NCBI GenBank assembly: GCA_964459205.1
Contig: CAYWKJ010000022.1
Span: forward strand, 1-22,933
Direction of reading: 5' to 3'
DNA length: 22,933 bases
DNA from: JABJMC01 sp964459205
GTDB taxonomy: Bacteria > Patescibacteriota > Gracilibacteria > UBA1369 > UBA12473
The position numbers and the translations under genes are program-made. Under the pieces are notes generated by a model. That model did no database searches. It was not told the DNA's origin and saw only the letters and a list, made by a program, of their open reading frames with translations. Below, piece after piece: positions 9,301 to 14,648 of the stretch (positions within the stretch are counted from its first letter, which is position 1; each line of letters opens with the position of its first letter).

Positions 9301-11566
9301 TAATGGTCGTCCAACTTTGAGTAACTTAACAGCTAGTCAATCACTGGTTGGGGATGGTTTGGTGACGATTTCTTTTAAAGCGGATGATTTAGATAATGAC
9401 AACACTATTCAAGTGTTAATTGAAGGTAATATTGGATCAGGATGGGTTGATCTCGAATCATTACTGGAGGACCCAGAGAATATAGATGCAACTTATGGGA
9501 CAGTGGCGGTGGAGAATGATAATCCTTATCAGATTGGTAATGCGAGCGGTTATATTACGAGTTCATCAGGAATAAACACAATTACGGTTGTGTTTGATTC
9601 ACAAACTCAGTTTCCAACTGCTAGTACCAGTGCAGCGGAGTTTCGAGTTACCCCATATGATGGTATTGAAACTGGAGCGCAATTAAGTGTTTCGGATGTT
9701 TTATTAGATAATTTGGCCCCAAGTGGGTTAGCAGATTTTTCTAAGTTTTTGGCTGATTCATCGGATTTAACACTTTCTTGGACGGCGGCGACGTCGGATG
9801 CGTCATTTGATCATTATGAAATTTGGTATGGAGAGGATCAGAGTGATGTGGATAATCGTATTGGTACAGCTATTGAATGGGATAATGATGATGATAGTGC
9901 CTTAACTACCATGGCAACGGCTATTACAACAATTACTAGTCTTTCGGAGGGGATTAGTTATTTTGTTAAGATTTATGCGATTGATGATGTTGGGAATGTA
10001 GCGACTTTAGATTCAATTTCAGCGGCTACTAATAATATTCCAACGGTAACTTCGGTGGGCATAGCTACGGCCACTGATGGGACTGGCGAAGTTACTTTAA
10101 CTATTGTGGCGGATGATGGGGATGATGAAAATGTAGAGTTAGCAGTGGATTATAGTTTGGATGGAGGAAGTACGTGGGCTCAGGCTACATTGAGTGAAGA
10201 GTCTTCTGATATTGAGGTTGAAAATGGAACTGCCCCAGGGGTAGAAAATGATGATGATCGTCAGGTGGGAGCAATTAGTACCACTGCGGGAGAGAATACA
10301 ATAACTTTAGTTTGGAATTCTTTGGTAGATGAGCCGACTGCAAATGTTTCAGTCGCCCAAATTAGAGCAATAGCCAATGATGGGATAGAATCTGGTACGC
10401 CTACAGCCTCGTTGGATTTTGTTTTGGATAATGTGGCGCCTAGTATTTTGGTTGTGACATCAGCTACTAATTATGAATCTTATGATGATGAGGTAAGTGT
10501 TACAATTTCTGGGACAAAATCTTCTGGTACATCTGTAAATTTGGATGGGGTTGAGATTGTAGCCGCAAGTGTTAGCACGACTTGGACTTATGGGACAACG
10601 ATTAGTCAGGGAGGAAATGTTTATGTTTTTACTCAACTGGATGCAAGCGGTAATGTCTCTGCTGAAACAACCCACTCAATTGTGCTTAGCCCTCCACCAG
10701 CTTCTTATGGTGGCGGTGGTGGCGGCGGCGGTGGTAGTGGCGGGACTTCGAGTACAGTTTATGGCGCTATAGAGGTGATTGAGGAGGTTGAAGAGACCGT
10801 GGTTGAGGAAGAGGAGGAGGTGGAGGAAATAGAAGAAGAGGAGGTCACTGAGATAGAGGAAGTGATTGAGGTTGTGATTGAGGAGGTAGAGGAGATTGTT
10901 GAAGATATAGAGGAAGCAATTGAAGACCATTCAACATCTGGGACTAGTTCATCAGGTGATACTAAGGATATTCCTGAATGGAGGGAGGAAGTCCGTAATG
11001 ATTTTCTGGAGTTAGATGTGATGCAGGATGCTCAAATTGTGATGGAAAGCTTGCAAGTGCCGATTTTTGATTTTCTCTTTGATTCAAATTCTAGTATGAG
11101 TCGAATTGAAGTGCTTCAGTTATCCCTTCTTCTTTTTGGTTCGGATTTGTGTTTAGATTGTGAAGTTTCGATGGATAATTGGAATTTTACAGATATTGCA
11201 ATGGACGATAGGTTGGCCATTTTCCTTGAAGAGGGTAGAGCGCGTGGTATTGGTGGTTATGATGATGGATCTTTTGAACCTGATAGAAAAGCTAATCGGG
11301 TAGAAGCTTTGAAAATGCTTTTAAATGCCGCGGAAATTGAGATTGTTTTGGATCCTTCGATGGGACTTTTGGATAATTTTGGATTGGCAGAAAATCCATT
11401 TGTAGATGTAGATTTAAATCAATGGTATGCCCCCTATGTGTTATATGCTTATAGCCAAGAGATTGTTCAGGGTTATCCAGACGGAACTTTCCGGGTAGCT
11501 TCGGAGATTACTTGGGCGGAGTTCTTTTCACTGGTTACGTCCATATATATGGCGCAGACTAGTTAA
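3329..11566 (+). CDS. Giant secreted, SLH-anchored repeat protein (2745 residues)
   Basis: The protein has a signal peptide (residues 1-32, cleavage likely after VYA). Residues ~108-980 carry 199-residue tandem repeats of beta-rich, Gly/Asn/Thr-rich sequence, with more of the same type to ~1255. A LamG/concanavalin-like domain (~1265-1480) includes AWHHVALVYDGGAMELFLNG and IDDFRIYDKAL. Residues ~1645-2455 alternate a ~140-residue module (GTVAVENDD..., DNVDP) with three FN3-like modules (HYEIWYGTD...). A GGGGGGGGGSGG linker (~2460) and a Glu/Val/Ile-rich stretch (~2480-2534) follow. The last ~170 residues hold SLH motifs, the clearest being FVDVDLNQWYAPYVLYAYSQ with GYPDGTF. It is probably a cell-surface stalk or adhesin bound to the wall or S-layer. 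An upstream ATG at 3251 is rejected because the promoter lies after it and the signal peptide begins at 3329. Its TAA overlaps the stop of the convergent methyltransferase gene. Confidence 0.9.
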   Translation: MSKFLIKSGLRLLLSLGVGTAVFCAGIISVYADAIVWEGDVNNNWSECGNWEGGLCPGTADLATFNDSGNVAATIDTAIDVGGIVINAGYTQTITQGAGITIEVGSQHFTQNDGEFAGSNGTDPADKFDMDGGDFILNSGTFTAPRGSLWISNDWTDTGDATFTHNSGTVYFNTNPNSAVDVNASETFNDLVIDKGDGSDVDIASGDRFIVTGNLQLTDGQADLGIIEVHGNAVFDTDWDGGTATFEFKEDATQTITCNDDDIGHKITVDKTGGSLDLASDLELQGAAADLVITAGVVNVGTYTLTVDDDDLDIAGTLNAQNGNIKAFDVIIQNGGTLNAPGDGLYFRIWGAYTNTGTGVLNEGDGTIAFRGSNQNVSVHDTNGETFNNLKINKSDGADFDIVSSRRVIVTGDLELEDGQADLGVIEVRGDILFGVDWDAGTATFEFTGDATQTLTCNDADIRQKITVDKTGGSLDFATDIDMETSTADFVIAADTVVNMSTYELEIDDDLDITGTLNAQSSNLNVTDVIIQNGGTLNAPGDGQSFVIWGAYTNTGTGVFNEGDGTVIFRGANQNVTVHDTNGETFNNLTINKNDGTDFDIVSSRRVIVTGDLQLTNGQTDLGVVEVRGNAVFDTNWDGGTATYEFTDSATQTLTCNDDDIRQKITVDKTGGSLDFTTDIDMEGAVADFVIAADTVVNLSTYELEITDDLDITGTLNAQSGNLNLFDVIIQNGGTLNAPGDGQSFVVSGAWTNTGTGVFNEGDGTVEFIGSNQNVNVHDTNGETFNNLTINKNNGTDFDIVSSRKIIVNGTLWLQNGDADLGDLEAYGDITIGSWWDSGTAELIIKGGETQTLTCNDSEFRLKTTVDKTEGTALNIDSTLNFVGADADFILTEGVVNLGDNTMNNDDNFQIDGGTFNGETGTMDLIDVIINGGTFNAPSGTMSLWGTWDNTAGAAAFEAGSGTVTMNDASETWNPATGETFNNYTLQMNDGANLTLASGSLIFEGDLELTQGQFLLSSLTAQGDVTIAGTYDPVTTTELIFTGTADQNLNGGDRYDDNVTINKTSGSVILGENLLFDASGQTLTITEGTLDLNGYDITVDSTFTFQDGGHLRLKGDETMTGTATFNTGSSATYYGTDASYTLPNLGYEDLIINGGATSVFSLGASESVNDLTITSGILYLDDNDLTVANDFDNSGTLRMQGSEVLILTNGNDTGSGIIEYVGNGDASADDFVTDDLTFYDLKMNFTDSGDGLIMSGQKGLNTLDDDMFLYWQLDDEADPTSDSSGNGRTGNLTNMEAGDWVDGCPDISFTNVKSLEFDGSADFVEFTSDDGFSSRTVSMWFYAVGVQDREVLYQEGGTTNGMALYLDSGNLYGAGWGSGITDRFISTPITDSAWHHVALVYDGGAMELFLNGVSKVSADTGGDMPAHSANDTIGARLGGMKFHDSAPSGMGDYFEGKIDDFRIYDKALTSSDIVFLADGEDTNAATITITSLPVNGGLILDSGTFNAPATVTIGGDFDRSGGGVFTHNSGIVVFNNASQTSVIDGSTTFNNLKSIAAGKNLTFTAGTTQTVIGTLTLTGASGIGNAITLRSSTPTSAWNIVVNGAISGFDYLDVQDSNASGTAAPFEPGENSTDSLRNVGWSFNATATVGSLVVTPATDGTGEVTIEAEFDDEDDDDTVEALYEYDIGGGFIKIGELSEVAEDISATYGTVAVENDDEYQGGNASGYITTSSGANTVIVTWDSLAEVSEADLSTAQIRITPYDGTDVGTPQTSSNFKLDNVDPTGLGSFASGGSTANSMTWTWSAASDTNFDHYEIWYGTDESDVENRTGTATEWDDSDDVDLATAGTVSTTITGLTEDLTYYARIWAVDTYANESVLAADSVSTNTAPTGLANFVATSATSSSIEWGWDEASDVNFNHYEIWYGTDQSDVENRIGTAAEWDSFDDSDLTDEETTSTTITGLAEDTTYYAKIWAIDDNGNEATLSAATANNNGRPTLSNLTASQSLVGDGLVTISFKADDLDNDNTIQVLIEGNIGSGWVDLESLLEDPENIDATYGTVAVENDNPYQIGNASGYITSSSGINTITVVFDSQTQFPTASTSAAEFRVTPYDGIETGAQLSVSDVLLDNLAPSGLADFSKFLADSSDLTLSWTAATSDASFDHYEIWYGEDQSDVDNRIGTAIEWDNDDDSALTTMATAITTITSLSEGISYFVKIYAIDDVGNVATLDSISAATNNIPTVTSVGIATATDGTGEVTLTIVADDGDDENVELAVDYSLDGGSTWAQATLSEESSDIEVENGTAPGVENDDDRQVGAISTTAGENTITLVWNSLVDEPTANVSVAQIRAIANDGIESGTPTASLDFVLDNVAPSILVVTSATNYESYDDEVSVTISGTKSSGTSVNLDGVEIVAASVSTTWTYGTTISQGGNVYVFTQLDASGNVSAETTHSIVLSPPPASYGGGGGGGGGSGGTSSTVYGAIEVIEEVEETVVEEEEEVEEIEEEEVTEIEEVIEVVIEEVEEIVEDIEEAIEDHSTSGTSSSGDTKDIPEWREEVRNDFLELDVMQDAQIVMESLQVPIFDFLFDSNSSMSRIEVLQLSLLLFGSDLCLDCEVSMDNWNFTDIAMDDRLAIFLEEGRARGIGGYDDGSFEPDRKANRVEALKMLLNAAEIEIVLDPSMGLLDNFGLAENPFVDVDLNQWYAPYVLYAYSQEIVQGYPDGTFRVASEITWAEFFSLVTSIYMAQTS
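3690..6290 (+). repeat. Tandem 597-bp (199-codon) repeats inside the giant gene
   Basis: The GAAACATTTAAT block recurs at 3884, 4481, 5078 and 5675, exactly 597 bp apart each time, and again at 6263 after 588 bp. The units around 4481, 5078 and 5675 are close to identical over long runs, for example CATGATACCAATGGGGAAAC and TATTGTGAGTTCCCGGA. The first and last units are more diverged. Outer limits are approximate. Each unit encodes ETFNNL, then DLGVVEVRG, then TLTCNDDDIRQKITVDKTGG and DLDITGTLNAQ. Confidence 0.85.
8671..10030 (+). repeat. FN3-like modules within the giant gene
   Basis: Three copies of HYEIWYGTDxSDVENRxGTA...EWD, each followed by TTITGL and TYYAKIWAIDDNGNE-like strands, occur near 8763, 9081 and 9810. 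The first two are 318 bp apart. A different module separates the second and third. The pattern is that of fibronectin type III domains. Confidence 0.7.
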
Positions 11567-12663
11567 CTTTTAAACACAATTATTTGGCGGCCTACGATCT
11601 GTTTTTGGCGGTGGTAAATAAGCTCGTTGTGGATTTTGTAGCCAGCGGCTTTTATAAGGTCTGTTAAACCTGGGAGAGGATGCGGTTGGCGATTCACGTG
11701 ATGAAGTGGGAAAGCAATAACTAGCGGTGTGCCCGGTTTGAGTAGTGGGTGTAAATTGCAGAGAGTGTTTTCGTAAAGTGGGAGGAGGTCTTCTTGGATT
11801 TGTCTGATTTGGCCCGCAGTCATTTTGGGATTACAAGGTGGGCCTAAATGCGTCTCAGCAATGATTATATCAGGTTGGACGGAGAGGTCTGCGGCTTTGA
11901 TTTCTTGGGCATCTTTTTTGAAAATTGTGATTTGGCCATTAGTTTGGAATTGTTTTTGAATCCACTCTGTATTTTGTTCGGCCGCATCAGCTGCCTTGGG
12001 GTCTAGGTCTGAGCCAATGACATCCATGCCTTTGAGTAAGGCTTCGCCTAGCACTGTGCCACTGCCGCAAAAAGGGTCATAAAGTGTGCCATCACGCACG
12101 CCGCTTAAATTAATCATTATTTGGGCGAGTTTGGGAGGGAGCATGCCTTCTTTGGCTAAACGGGCTGGTTTTTCGTAGTCGCGCAGGCTGTAATTGATGA
12201 AATCTTGGACCGCCACGGTTTGGCTGGTTAGTTCTCCTTTTGGCGTTTTTATCAGGTTAAAATCAGTGAGGTTTTTCATTAATCCGCCTTTTACAATCAT
12301 GGCGCTGGTTAGGTTTCCGTCTTTGTTAATGAACCGTGAGTTGCGACCAGCAGTTTTGAGTTCGTTTTTGATTCGTTTGAGTTCTTTGCGCAGGAAGTTT
12401 TTGTTTTGCGGAACTAAATTGAGTCCAAAACGAATTTTTCCTTCTGGTTTTTGAGTGAGGATAACCTCAGCAATAGGGGAGTCTATAACACGACTAATTT
12501 TAAGGACGCCACCAAGTTGGTTTAGTGTTTTTTGAGGATCTTTTAATTCAGTTTGAATAAGAGCAACTTCATTGTGAGTTGTGACTTCCTCCTTAAAAAA
12601 GGTAGAAAGTTCAGCGATGGAAAGGTTTTTTTCGCGGCCTAGATGAAAAACGTAAGTGTCCAT
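11563..12663 (-). CDS. Trm11/Trm-G10-like RNA (guanine-N2) methyltransferase family protein
   Basis: From ATG 12663 the protein has 366 residues and begins MDTYVFHLGREKNLSIAEL, the usual N-terminus of this family. An earlier ATG at 12693 would add 10 unsupported residues. The middle carries a THUMP-like region, then SLRDYEKPARLAKEGMLPPKLAQ. The SAM-binding motif DPFCGSGT lies at residues 196-203, with GMDVIGSDLD for the following strand. The catalytic motif IV, normally DPPYG, reads AETHLGPP (269-276), as seen in divergent Trm11-like proteins. The family methylates guanine N2 in tRNA, typically at position 10. The substrate here is inferred, and another RNA is possible. It converges on the giant gene with overlapping stops and diverges from ssb. 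Confidence 0.75.
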   Translation of the reverse strand: MDTYVFHLGREKNLSIAELSTFFKEEVTTHNEVALIQTELKDPQKTLNQLGGVLKISRVIDSPIAEVILTQKPEGKIRFGLNLVPQNKNFLRKELKRIKNELKTAGRNSRFINKDGNLTSAMIVKGGLMKNLTDFNLIKTPKGELTSQTVAVQDFINYSLRDYEKPARLAKEGMLPPKLAQIMINLSGVRDGTLYDPFCGSGTVLGEALLKGMDVIGSDLDPKAADAAEQNTEWIQKQFQTNGQITIFKKDAQEIKAADLSVQPDIIIAETHLGPPCNPKMTAGQIRQIQEDLLPLYENTLCNLHPLLKPGTPLVIAFPLHHVNRQPHPLPGLTDLIKAAGYKIHNELIYHRQKQIVGRQIIVFKS

Positions 12664-12712
12664 AAGTGGGTGCATTATGTCACTTTGGAGCATTTTTAGC
12701 GAGACGAAACAT

Positions 12713-12741
12713 TTGGCAAAGCCGAGTTTTCTTAGTAGGAT
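12713..12741 (+). promoter_or_regulatory. Probable ssb promoter
   Basis: TTGGCA (12713-12718) and TAGGAT (12736-12741) are 17 nt apart. The expected transcript start is near 12748, giving a leader of about 25 nt that contains TTAACCAA 7 nt before the ATG. Confidence 0.45.
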
Positions 12742-12772
12742 TTAAGCCACGCTAATTTTAACCAATTTAAAC

Positions 12773-13237
12773 ATGTCGATGTCATTAAACCGAGCGCAAC
12801 TCATTGGGAACCTTACCCGTGATCCCGAATCTCGCCAGACTCCAAGTGGTCGCAGTGTTGTGAATTTTGGAATTGCTACTAATAGTCGCTGGACTGATGC
12901 CAGTGGTCAAAAGCAGGAGAAAACTGAGTTTCATAATATTGTGATTTGGGGGAAGTTGGCAGAAATTTCTGCGCAATATCTTCGCAAGGGAAGCAAAGTT
13001 TTTATTGAAGGACGACTGCAAACTCGTGAATGGGAAGGACAGGATGGTGTTAAACGTTACCGAACCGAAGTTGTGGCTGATAACATGATTATGTTAGGTG
13101 GCCGTGGCGGGCAGGGTTCAGCTATGGATCGTGAGCCAGCCGGAATTCAAGATGAGGAACCAAAAGATGAAGTTCCAACTATAAAAGACGACACTGAGAA
13201 GAAAGAAGAAATTGCGGTAGAGGACCTGCCGTTCTAG
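12773..13237 (+). CDS. ssb: Single-stranded DNA-binding protein
   Basis: A 154-residue protein with one OB fold over residues 1-112. Markers are NRAQLIGNLTRDPESRQTPSG, VVNFGIATN, EFHNIVIWGKLAEI and LRKGSKVFIEGRLQTREWEG. A disordered acidic tail ends in DLPF, the conserved tip through which SSB recruits replication and repair partners. It coats single-stranded DNA, normally as a tetramer. The length is typical for bacterial SSB although the linker is short. A second in-frame ATG two codons later (MSLNRAQ) is an equally possible start. A strong intrinsic terminator follows, so ssb appears to be transcribed alone, divergently from the methyltransferase gene. Confidence 0.95.
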   Translation: MSMSLNRAQLIGNLTRDPESRQTPSGRSVVNFGIATNSRWTDASGQKQEKTEFHNIVIWGKLAEISAQYLRKGSKVFIEGRLQTREWEGQDGVKRYRTEVVADNMIMLGGRGGQGSAMDREPAGIQDEEPKDEVPTIKDDTEKKEEIAVEDLPF

Positions 13238-13259
13238 ATTCGTGCATAAATTTGTATAC

Positions 13260-13293
13260 AAAAAAACTCACAATATTAACCGTGAGTTTTTTT
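13260..13293 (+). terminator. Intrinsic terminator after ssb
   Basis: The arms AAAAAAACTCAC (13260-13271) and GTGAGTTTTTTT (13282-13293) are perfectly complementary, with a 10-nt loop and a T-run on the plus strand. An A-run on the other side means it could also work in reverse. It lies 22 nt behind the ssb stop. Confidence 0.88.
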
Positions 13294-13445
13294 GCAAGGT
13301 ACTTGCATCCATTTATCGCATCTGCCGATTTTATCGTACAGGGATAGATGTTTTAAGTAATCCTTTACATGTGAGTCGGCTAGTTCTACATCATGTTAAC
13401 TTTCTACCGTTCTTTGGTGAGGTTTTGAGTGGATCGCCACCACAT

Positions 13446-13518
13446 AAGTTTTTGTTTTTGTTTGGGTGCATCGCTTGGTTTGAAACAAGTGAATGCCAAA
13501 GTTTTTTGTTTTTGTTTT
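13446..13518 (+). repeat. Direct T-rich repeats flanking a hairpin in the ssb-gmk gap
   Basis: AAGTTTTTGTTTTTGTTT (13446-13463) recurs as AAAG followed by TTTTTTGTTTTTGTTTT (13498-13518). Between them, GCAT-C-GCTTG (13468-13477) pairs with CAAGT-GA-ATGC (13486-13496). A second small hairpin, GTGG-ATCG-CCAC, lies just before the first copy. These may be weak tandem terminators or part of a non-coding RNA. No protein gene fits. Confidence 0.5.
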
Positions 13519-13527
13519 ATGTCTGAT

Positions 13528-13657
13528 CTCCTAGGAGGGAGAGAGACGAGAAAACGAGAGGTTATAGCCGTAACCTAAATAAAAAAGTAGAAAGGAAGGG
13601 AGGCACGAGCAGGGACTAAAAATGGAAAGTATACTCGTGAGGCCCTCCTTCCTTTCT
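13528..13657 (+). ncRNA. Candidate structured RNA or leader upstream of gmk (unidentified)
   Basis: The 598-nt space between ssb and gmk holds no convincing gene but several inverted repeats. They are the palindrome CTCCTAGGAG (13528-13537), AGGTTA-TAGCCG-TAACCT (13559-13576), and a long hairpin in which AGAAAGGAAGG (13589-13599) pairs with CCTTCCTTTCT (13647-13657). ACGAG pairs with CTCGT further in. AGGAGGG (13533-13539) could alternatively pair with CCCTCCT (13643-13649), which would break the long hairpin, as in a two-state leader. No U-run follows. I compared it by eye with tmRNA, RNase P RNA, SRP RNA and 6S RNA and found no signature of these. Strand and limits are uncertain. Confidence 0.35.
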
Positions 13658-13796
13658 GCATTTCATGAACGAAAGTTTTGGGCAGTTGTTTTTTCAAAGA
13701 TCAAATCTATCTATTTTACCAGTTTTTATCTGGAATTTCAATCCTGGGTAAGTTCTGATAAACTGTATGGGCTTTCAGAATCTTTCAAAAGGATTA

Positions 13797-13802
13797 TATA
13801 AT
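13797..13802 (+). promoter_or_regulatory. Likely -10 box of gmk
   Basis: A perfect TATAAT lies 33 nt before the chosen gmk start. A good -35 box is not evident. Because it is downstream of the alternative ATG at 13767, it favours the later start at 13836. Confidence 0.4.
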
Positions 13803-13835
13803 AATACCACATCATTTAAATTTCGTCAACACTCT

Positions 13836-14408
13836 ATGCAAGGAAAGTTCATATTAATTCTAGGTTCATCAGGTTCAGGAAAGGGGACTGTCTTATCTGC
13901 TTTGCGTGAGAGGCATCCGGAGTATGTGTTTCCGCTTTCTTGTACAACTCGTCCCAGGCGTCCTAAAGAGAGGCAGGGGGAGGTGTATCATTTTGTGTCG
14001 AAGAATGAATTTGAGCAACGGATTGAGCAGGGTGAGTTTTTGGAATATGCTGTGGTTCATCAAAATCATTATTATGGGACGCTTAAAGAGCCTATTTTGC
14101 AGGCTTTAGAGGAGGGTAAAACAGTAATTCGAGAGGTTGATGTTCAGGGGCTTCGTTCCATTCGTGAAATCATCCCAAAAGAACAATTGGTATCTGTGTT
14201 TTTAACGGTTCCAGATTGGGAAACTTTACAACAACGAATTTTGCAAAGAGCGGCCATGTCGATTGAGGAAATGGAGCGCCGCTATTCCAGTTATTTGCAG
14301 GAATTAACTTGGATTCCCGAGTGTGATTATGTTATAGAAAGTGTGACTGGAGAGATTGAAAAAATGATTTCTGATGTAGAAGAGATTTTAGAAAAAGAAA
14401 GCACTTAA
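13836..14408 (+). CDS. gmk: Guanylate kinase
   Basis: A 190-residue protein, normal for the family, that phosphorylates GMP to GDP with ATP. The P-loop GSSGSGKGT lies at residues 10-18. The GMP-binding region SCTTRPRRPKERQGEVYHF begins at residue 35, followed by FLEYAVVHQNHYYGT. VIREVDVQG supplies the Walker-B-like strand, with a divergent E where IL-DID is more usual. The lid has RILQRA. The frame is open back to ATG 13767, but those 23 extra residues do not fit the family and a TATAAT box lies inside them. Therefore MQGKFILILG is taken as the start. tRNA-Gln begins 4 nt after the stop and is probably processed from the same transcript. Confidence 0.93.
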   Translation: MQGKFILILGSSGSGKGTVLSALRERHPEYVFPLSCTTRPRRPKERQGEVYHFVSKNEFEQRIEQGEFLEYAVVHQNHYYGTLKEPILQALEEGKTVIREVDVQGLRSIREIIPKEQLVSVFLTVPDWETLQQRILQRAAMSIEEMERRYSSYLQELTWIPECDYVIESVTGEIEKMISDVEEILEKEST

Positions 14409-14412
14409 TTAC

Positions 14413-14486
14413 TGGGGTGTCGCCAAGTGGTAAGGCACATGGTTCTGGTCCATGCATCCGGGGTTCGAATCCCTGCACCCCAGCCA
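14413..14486 (+). tRNA. tRNA-Gln (anticodon CTG), CCA encoded
   Basis: A full cloverleaf. The acceptor is TGGGGTG with CACCCCA and the D-arm begins CGCCAAGTGGTAAGGC. The anticodon arm is CATGG-TTCTGGT-CCATG with anticodon CTG, and the T-arm is CGGGG-TTCGAAT-CCCTG. Discriminator G and CCA (14484-14486) are encoded. It sits 4 nt after gmk, is followed by a strong terminator hairpin that starts within the CCA, and then by structured element copy B. Confidence 0.95.
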
Positions 14487-14522
14487 TTTAAAAATGATCC
14501 CGCAGGGATCTATTTTTAAATG
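14485..14522 (+). terminator. Terminator hairpin after tRNA-Gln
   Basis: GATCCC-GCA-GGGATC (14496-14510) is extended by CATTTAAAAAT on the left pairing with ATTTTTAAATG on the right. This gives about 17 bp with one bulged T. The right side contains the T-run. The last two bases of the tRNA CCA form the outer base pairs, so folding of the hairpin could compete with 3'-end maturation. Confidence 0.75.
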
Positions 14523-14645
14523 TGCAGGGATGAGAACCTGTGAAGGTTCGGGCATCGAGCGAACGAGCGGGAAAGTGTGCTGGCGGACTTTTGCCGAGTG
14601 AGCGATGATGTGTAGGGGAGCGAAGCGACCCTACTATCCCTGCAC
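14522..14645 (+). repeat. tRNA-linked structured element, copy B (124 nt)
   Basis: It is bounded by a perfect 10-bp inverted repeat, GTGCAGGGAT (14522-14531) and ATCCCTGCAC (14636-14645). The outer strand repeats the tRNA-Gln 3' end. Inside, in the same order as copy A, are GAACCT-GTGA-AGGTTC, then ATCGAGCGA, a GGC/GCC pair, GAGTGAGCGATGAT, and GTAGGG...CCCTAC. The shared strings GATGAGAACC, GGTTCGG, ATCGAGCGA and GCGATGAT show common origin. The stems differ in sequence from copy A yet still pair, which suggests selection for an RNA fold. The element ends 3 nt before the stop codon of the converging lipoprotein gene. Confidence 0.75.
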
Positions 14646-14648
14646 CCC
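14636..14648 (+). repeat. Direct copy of the tRNA-Gln 3' end
   Basis: ATCCCTGCACCCC is identical at 14469-14481, inside tRNA-Gln (T-arm and acceptor 3' strands), and at 14636-14648. The two copies flank the terminator and element B as attL/attR-like 13-bp direct repeats. The distal copy touches the TTA stop codon (14649) of the minus-strand lipoprotein gene. Confidence 0.85.

Noticed and set aside
13242..13526. 94-residue plus-strand frame after ssb
   Set aside because: It begins at GTG, runs straight through the strong ssb terminator, and has a low-complexity Phe/Leu-rich sequence produced by T-rich repeats.
13767..13835. Longer start for guanylate kinase
   Set aside because: The 23 extra residues do not fit the family, and a TATAAT box lies downstream of that ATG.
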